A program made the position numbers and the translations under genes. 64,000 nucleotides of DNA from Endocalyx cinctus. Its lineage: Eukaryota; Ascomycota; Sordariomycetes; Amphisphaeriales; Apiosporaceae. The DNA lies in the NCBI GenBank assembly GCA_001600455.1, contig BCKC01000003.1:4448754-4512753 (forward strand), given 5' to 3'. Below are positions 60,200-64,000 of this stretch, in pieces (position 1 is the stretch's first letter; each line of letters begins with the position of its first letter). A model generated the notes under the pieces. The model made no database searches. It saw nothing but the letters and a program-made list of their open reading frames with translations, and had not been told where the DNA came from.

Positions 60200-60799
60200 A
60201 TGGAGGCAAGCGTTAAAACATTCTTCTCCTCATCCCAGTTCGCCGTCGCCGGTGCTAGTTCTAACCCCGCCAAATTCGGCCATAAAGGTGAGTGTTTTAA
60301 ATACGTATAACTCTCTTATTTTATATCATAAGATAAGAACGACGATATGTTAGCCTTTTTTTTTTTTTTTTTTTACAATATACCTGTTTATAAAACTTAT
60401 TCCCCCCATTCATTAAAAAAAAAATTAGTCTTCGTATGGTACAAAGACCACTCCCTCCCCGTAACGCCCATCAACCCGGCCAGCAAGACGATCGAGACCC
60501 GGCACGGCGCGCACACCACCGCGTCCTCGGTCGCCGACCTGCCCGACCCCAAGAACACCAGCCTCTCGGTGATCACGCCCCCGCCCGTCACCCTGCGGAC
60601 CCTCCGCGAGGCCGAGCGCGTCGGCATCCCCGCCGTCTGGCTCCAGCCCGGCACCTGGGACGACGAGGTCTGGCGGTACGCCTTCGGCGGCGACGGGTAT
60701 CAGGGGAAAGTCGTCGTCGGCGACGGCGGTGCCGGCTCCGAGGGTTGGTGCGTACTCGTCGATGGGAGGAAGGGACTGAAGGAGGTTGGGAAGTTGTGA
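60200..60799 (+). CDS. CoA-binding domain protein (YccU-like)
   Basis: Two exons, 60200-60287 and 60429-60799, encode 152 aa. The join reads KFGHKVFVWYKDHSLPVTPINP. The Rossmann-type CoA_binding_2 signature is clear: FAVAGASSNPAKFGHK, VTPINPASKTIE, LSVITPPPVTL and GIPAVWLQPGTWDDE. These single-domain proteins resemble the CoA-binding part of succinyl-CoA ligase but lack the catalytic subunit; their role is not established. I chose Met60200 by similarity of the following residues; an upstream in-frame ATG near 60187 would add four residues. Confidence 0.88.
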
Positions 60800-61277
60800 G
60801 TGAGGCGCCATGAGGGACGAGGGTTTTTTTTTTTTTTTTTTTTTCCTTTCTCTTTCTATGCTTCGTTGTTTGTTTACGTATCCGTCACGGTTGGATAGGA
60901 GTATAGAGCTTGAAGATTAGAGTTGATGATTTAGAGTGTCAAACTTCAACAGTGATGCGGGATGATGTAGGCATGGTCCACATAAAACCGTGGTCGATAG
61001 AATACCAACAAAGCATGAACTTTTACGACTTGTCCGCGATTTTCGCCGTGTATCCTTTTTTTTTATGTGAAGGGAGAAAACATATAAGACCGCTTTAACT
61101 TTTATGTCCATTTTCCGTCAAATCCGAAAATATACAAACCGCGAGTTCCATCGATCGAATCGTGGGGATATATACATTGACAGAGCACATCACCTGCTAT
61201 CCGTCCTAAACATACTATACAGTACCAAGGTGTAATAATACATGTTATATAATGAGAGCAAACCGCCAGTATCTAAA
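60800..61277. other. Intergenic between convergent genes
   Basis: Contains a T-run (about 60825-60844) and the 3' ends of the CoA-binding and DHH-like genes. Small frames on both strands at 60910-61111 are not supported. Confidence 0.6.
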
Positions 61278-62849
61278 TCATGGCACATTATACTCGTTGT
61301 ATATAGATGATGATTTTTGTTTTTTCGCTTTCCGTCTCTTCCGGTTATTCCTAACCACACTGGGCCCGAGCAACGCTATAAATTCCTCGAACTCGGCCTG
61401 AGGCACGATCCCACCACTCGCCCCGGAGTGACCGCCGCCAAAGAACGAACCTAACCTTTCCCGGAGCGTAGGATCGGGCGCCGTATCGACGATACGATCG
61501 AGTAGCTCCATCGCGTCGATGTACGCGTGGGGGCCGCTGGGGTAGCGTACCGGTCTGAAAGAGAAGTTCACCATGCCGGGTACGTACCCGTCATTAGCGA
61601 CGATGAGGATGTCGACGCCGCACCGGTTCATCGCCTGTTTCCGCGCTAACTCCGGGTGAACCAGCGCGGCAGATCGTATACGGATCACGCCGATGTCGAA
61701 GTCTTCGAAGCTTCTCACGTTCCACGGCGTCAAGAGTGTCTCGTTAGCTCGTGACACCTCGGCCCGCCACTCGACCCAGGCGGCTTGCAAGGTTTTGTTC
61801 GCAATGACCTCTTGGGGTGACTTTGATGTCGTCAGCAAGGACCAAGAAATCGAGGCGTCGTGGGACGGTAAGAGACGAGGCACGTCGATCAGCGCGGCCG
61901 CCCTCCTGATACTCGGGTTCCAGTGTTTGTACGGAATCTTTCGGTTGTGCATGCTATAAGGTGTGCCGATGCTATAGAGCCACGAGCAGGTCTCAGCCAC
62001 CCGTCTGTGGAGGGGCTCACATATATTATACATAAGCATGGTGATGTTAGCCACGGTCGGATGATCGCTGGGCATCACGTAGTCCGCGCCCTCAAGAAAT
62101 CCACCCTCCAAGACCGGACGATTGTCGATCATTAAGACCCTATGAGGCAAATCTATTACCGGCAGCCCCCGTATTGATCTGGGGAAAGTGGTGATAATAT
62201 ATGCCGGCGCGAGGGCGGCTATAGCGGCACGCTCTTCTTCCTCATATAATCGCCCGCGCTTCTGCACTAAATGGACAGATATCAGATCGGATTCTAGTCC
62301 TAGAAGCTGCAGCGTCTTGAATAGAATAGCCCCGGCAGCCATCCCGTCAACGGTCTCGGGTACTATTACCACCCTTTTCCTCGACGCTACGCTAGAGGTG
62401 GGTAACAATCATGTTAAAATAAAGGAAGAGCTCACTGTATTAATTCGTCACGCAAAAAGTGACACGTTTGTGGGGCGAACATACCATTCGAGGATAAAAT
62501 CACGGGCGCGCTTAATTTGCTGGAATGGTGCAAACCATATGTCCTCTCGGTCCAATGGTTGGGGCCCTGCGGTCTGCTGCTCCGGTATTTCGGGCTGTAT
62601 GGTCTCCGGTTCATCCTCTGGAGATTTGACTCGTAGCTGGCCGATATTAAATGTACGCTTAAAAATTAAATTTGATGCTGTGTCCCTCCTCCACCTAATT
62701 CCGTCATGATGATAAAAAGTGTTTTTAGGCCCAAGCGTTGCTATTAATGAGTCTAATACAAGGTTAATGGTTCGCGATTGATATTTGATATGTAGTGAAG
62801 ATGTGAGCACCGATAATGGGAGATGCCATCTCCAGGTCCTTCTACTCAT
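61278..62849 (-). CDS. Divergent DHH-family phosphoesterase-like protein
   Basis: Two exons, 62849-62485 and 62391-61278, encode 492 aa. The intron (93 nt, GTATGT to CTCTAG) joins FILECVASRKRVVIVPE. Residues about 125-260 resemble the DHH fold: VVIVPETVDGMAAGAILFKTL takes the place of the usual D-x-D-G block and VLMIDN of the DHH segment; ADYVMPSDHPTVA follows. The C-terminus has the DHHA1 hallmark FFGGGHSGASGG (about 435-446). Several metal-binding Asp/His of active DHH enzymes seem altered, so catalysis is doubtful. The family includes RecJ, nano-RNases and exopolyphosphatases. The N-terminal 110 residues are poorly conserved and the start is less certain. The tail is basic (RNNRKRRKAKKQK), suggesting nuclear or RNA-linked location. 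Confidence 0.7.
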
Positions 62850-64000
62850 AGGGGCTTACGTCATGAGGTCTGTTGTTTCCTATGACTGCCGTAACTTGTT
62901 GGTGGTTGAGTTCTTTTTTTTTTTTTTTTCCAACTTTGTAAATATCGAATTGATGAGTGCAATGTAAAAAAGCTGTTGAATTGGAAATTTGGAGGCGAGG
63001 TCACATGATAAAATCTTCCTAAGACGCATTATCCAATGGATGGATCGACTGACTAAGCTAATTTTCTGCCAGCACCTGTCTGCCCACTATGGAACGATTA
63101 CGATAAGGCACGTTAGCACTATTACTTATGGCTTGTTACTCCCTAATTTTCAACAATAGCACCTAAAAATTACTGATTACGAAGTATACGCTAGAGCTTT
63201 TTCTTCTCTTCTTCTGTTATATCTATTTGAGCCGAGAATGCTATGCAGAGTAATGTCAAGTAGTAGGTAATTGAGTACTTTGTCTAAGGCGAACTGCATA
63301 TTTTTAAGTACTCTCTTCTTCTTACAGTGCCATTTGCTGTATAAGCGTCTCTATTCCCGTCCTTCAACTGCGTGTGCTGGACAAGAAATTAGTGATATGT
63401 ACACCATCAAGTGTCCCTACTTTTGGCCGTGGCCCGGAAATAGCAGGGTCTCCTATGCTCCTAATTTTCATCCAACCTATACTCGAGTTGTCCGGGGATT
63501 TGATCTCTGCGTAACCGCTCCAATCAATATAGTCAATCGTCTTCTCTGTATCGCCAAGGGGCGGGTATCCCAACCACATGCGTCTAACTACCGGCGAATA
63601 ATGCGGGGAAAGGCATCGTCCGGTGGAGGTATCCATTTCCAATGATTAGTCGTGAGAGCCGTGACCGAGCACGCATTTATCACGCGCTATGGAGATCTCG
63701 TATAAATTCCATGTCGAAACTTGATTTCCGACGGTTAAGGATTAACCCGGCTAGCATCGTGCATGTAGTATTGGGTATGCGACTGCATTTATCTCCTATT
63801 CCTGGAATAATATGTAGGTCGCCGAAGGTCTCATCCCTAAGTGATGATATATAAAGTAACGGATTGGCAAAGGTCTCAAAAGCTTTTGTATGATCGTTAA
63901 TTAATCATCAGGCTTCCGTACTGCTGATTAAAGGACAAGATGCTTTCCAGTATCAATCCGCACAATATCTTTAGAGGCTTTGCCGTCTACTACTACGCAT
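62850..64000. other. Window end, no supported gene
   Basis: Overlapping frames at 63271-63645 (plus) and 63364-63642 (minus, 92 codons) are open but match no family I know. A T-run lies at about 62912-62929. A gene cut by the window edge cannot be excluded. Confidence 0.45.

Noticed and set aside
63364..63642. 92-codon minus-strand frame near the window end
   Set aside because: No family resemblance and no convincing start or splice partner; left as unsupported spacer.
1..64000. CRISPR arrays, bacterial operons, rRNA genes or integrated virus
   Set aside because: No regularly spaced repeats, no polycistronic layout, no rRNA-like blocks and no viral hallmark proteins were seen; the window is typical fungal nuclear DNA.

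Overview
The window is nuclear DNA of a filamentous ascomycete (Pezizomycotina, most likely Sordariomycetes). The signs are short spliceosomal introns (about 50-230 nt) with GT..AG ends and CTAAC/CTAAT branch sites, fungal versions of Csf1, Mtr10, SmE, Cdc4/Mlc1 and EF-2, a Clr5-domain protein, an FTA2-family protein, and many long poly-T/poly-A tracts between genes. I read 18 protein-coding genes, one gene remnant and one tRNA; most genes needed exon joining, and the exon boundaries are given in each entry.

Layout. (1) 0-14 kb is a gene-poor, AT-rich accessory stretch. It holds a covalent-FAD oxidase, the decayed tail of a methyltransferase, a glutathione transferase damaged by poly-C/N sequence, and an isolated divergent pair: an FTA2-type kinase-like protein and a PD-(D/E)XK nuclease-like protein. 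Two degenerate direct repeats (about 8.55-8.96 and 13.17-13.66 kb) flank this pair. (2) 14-31 kb holds a secreted GH92 alpha-mannosidase, an OSTalpha/TMEM184 membrane protein, and the giant lipid-transfer protein Csf1 (3203 aa). (3) 31-43 kb holds translation elongation factor 2 and a very large Clr5/ankyrin protein, separated by about 3 kb without a recognisable gene. (4) 43-50 kb is a compact housekeeping block: importin Mtr10, Sm protein E and 5-formyl-THF cyclo-ligase. (5) 51-64 kb holds an oligopeptide transporter, tRNA-Ser(AGA), a myosin light chain, a SAM methyltransferase, a CoA-binding protein and a divergent DHH-type phosphoesterase-like protein.

The housekeeping genes serve separate processes (translation, splicing, nuclear import, one-carbon metabolism, cytokinesis, lipid transfer) and do not form one pathway. 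The GH92 mannosidase and the OPT transporter would serve digestion and uptake of extracellular glycans and peptides. The candidate for an undescribed system is the kinase-like plus nuclease-like pair at 10.0-12.7 kb. Both proteins keep recognisable catalytic residues, they share one 505-bp intergenic region, and the block lies between degenerate direct repeats in gene-poor DNA.

Two places (7964-8137 and 58161-58177) look like sequencing or assembly faults, with poly-C or poly-G running into Ns. All domain calls are from reading the translations; no database search was run.
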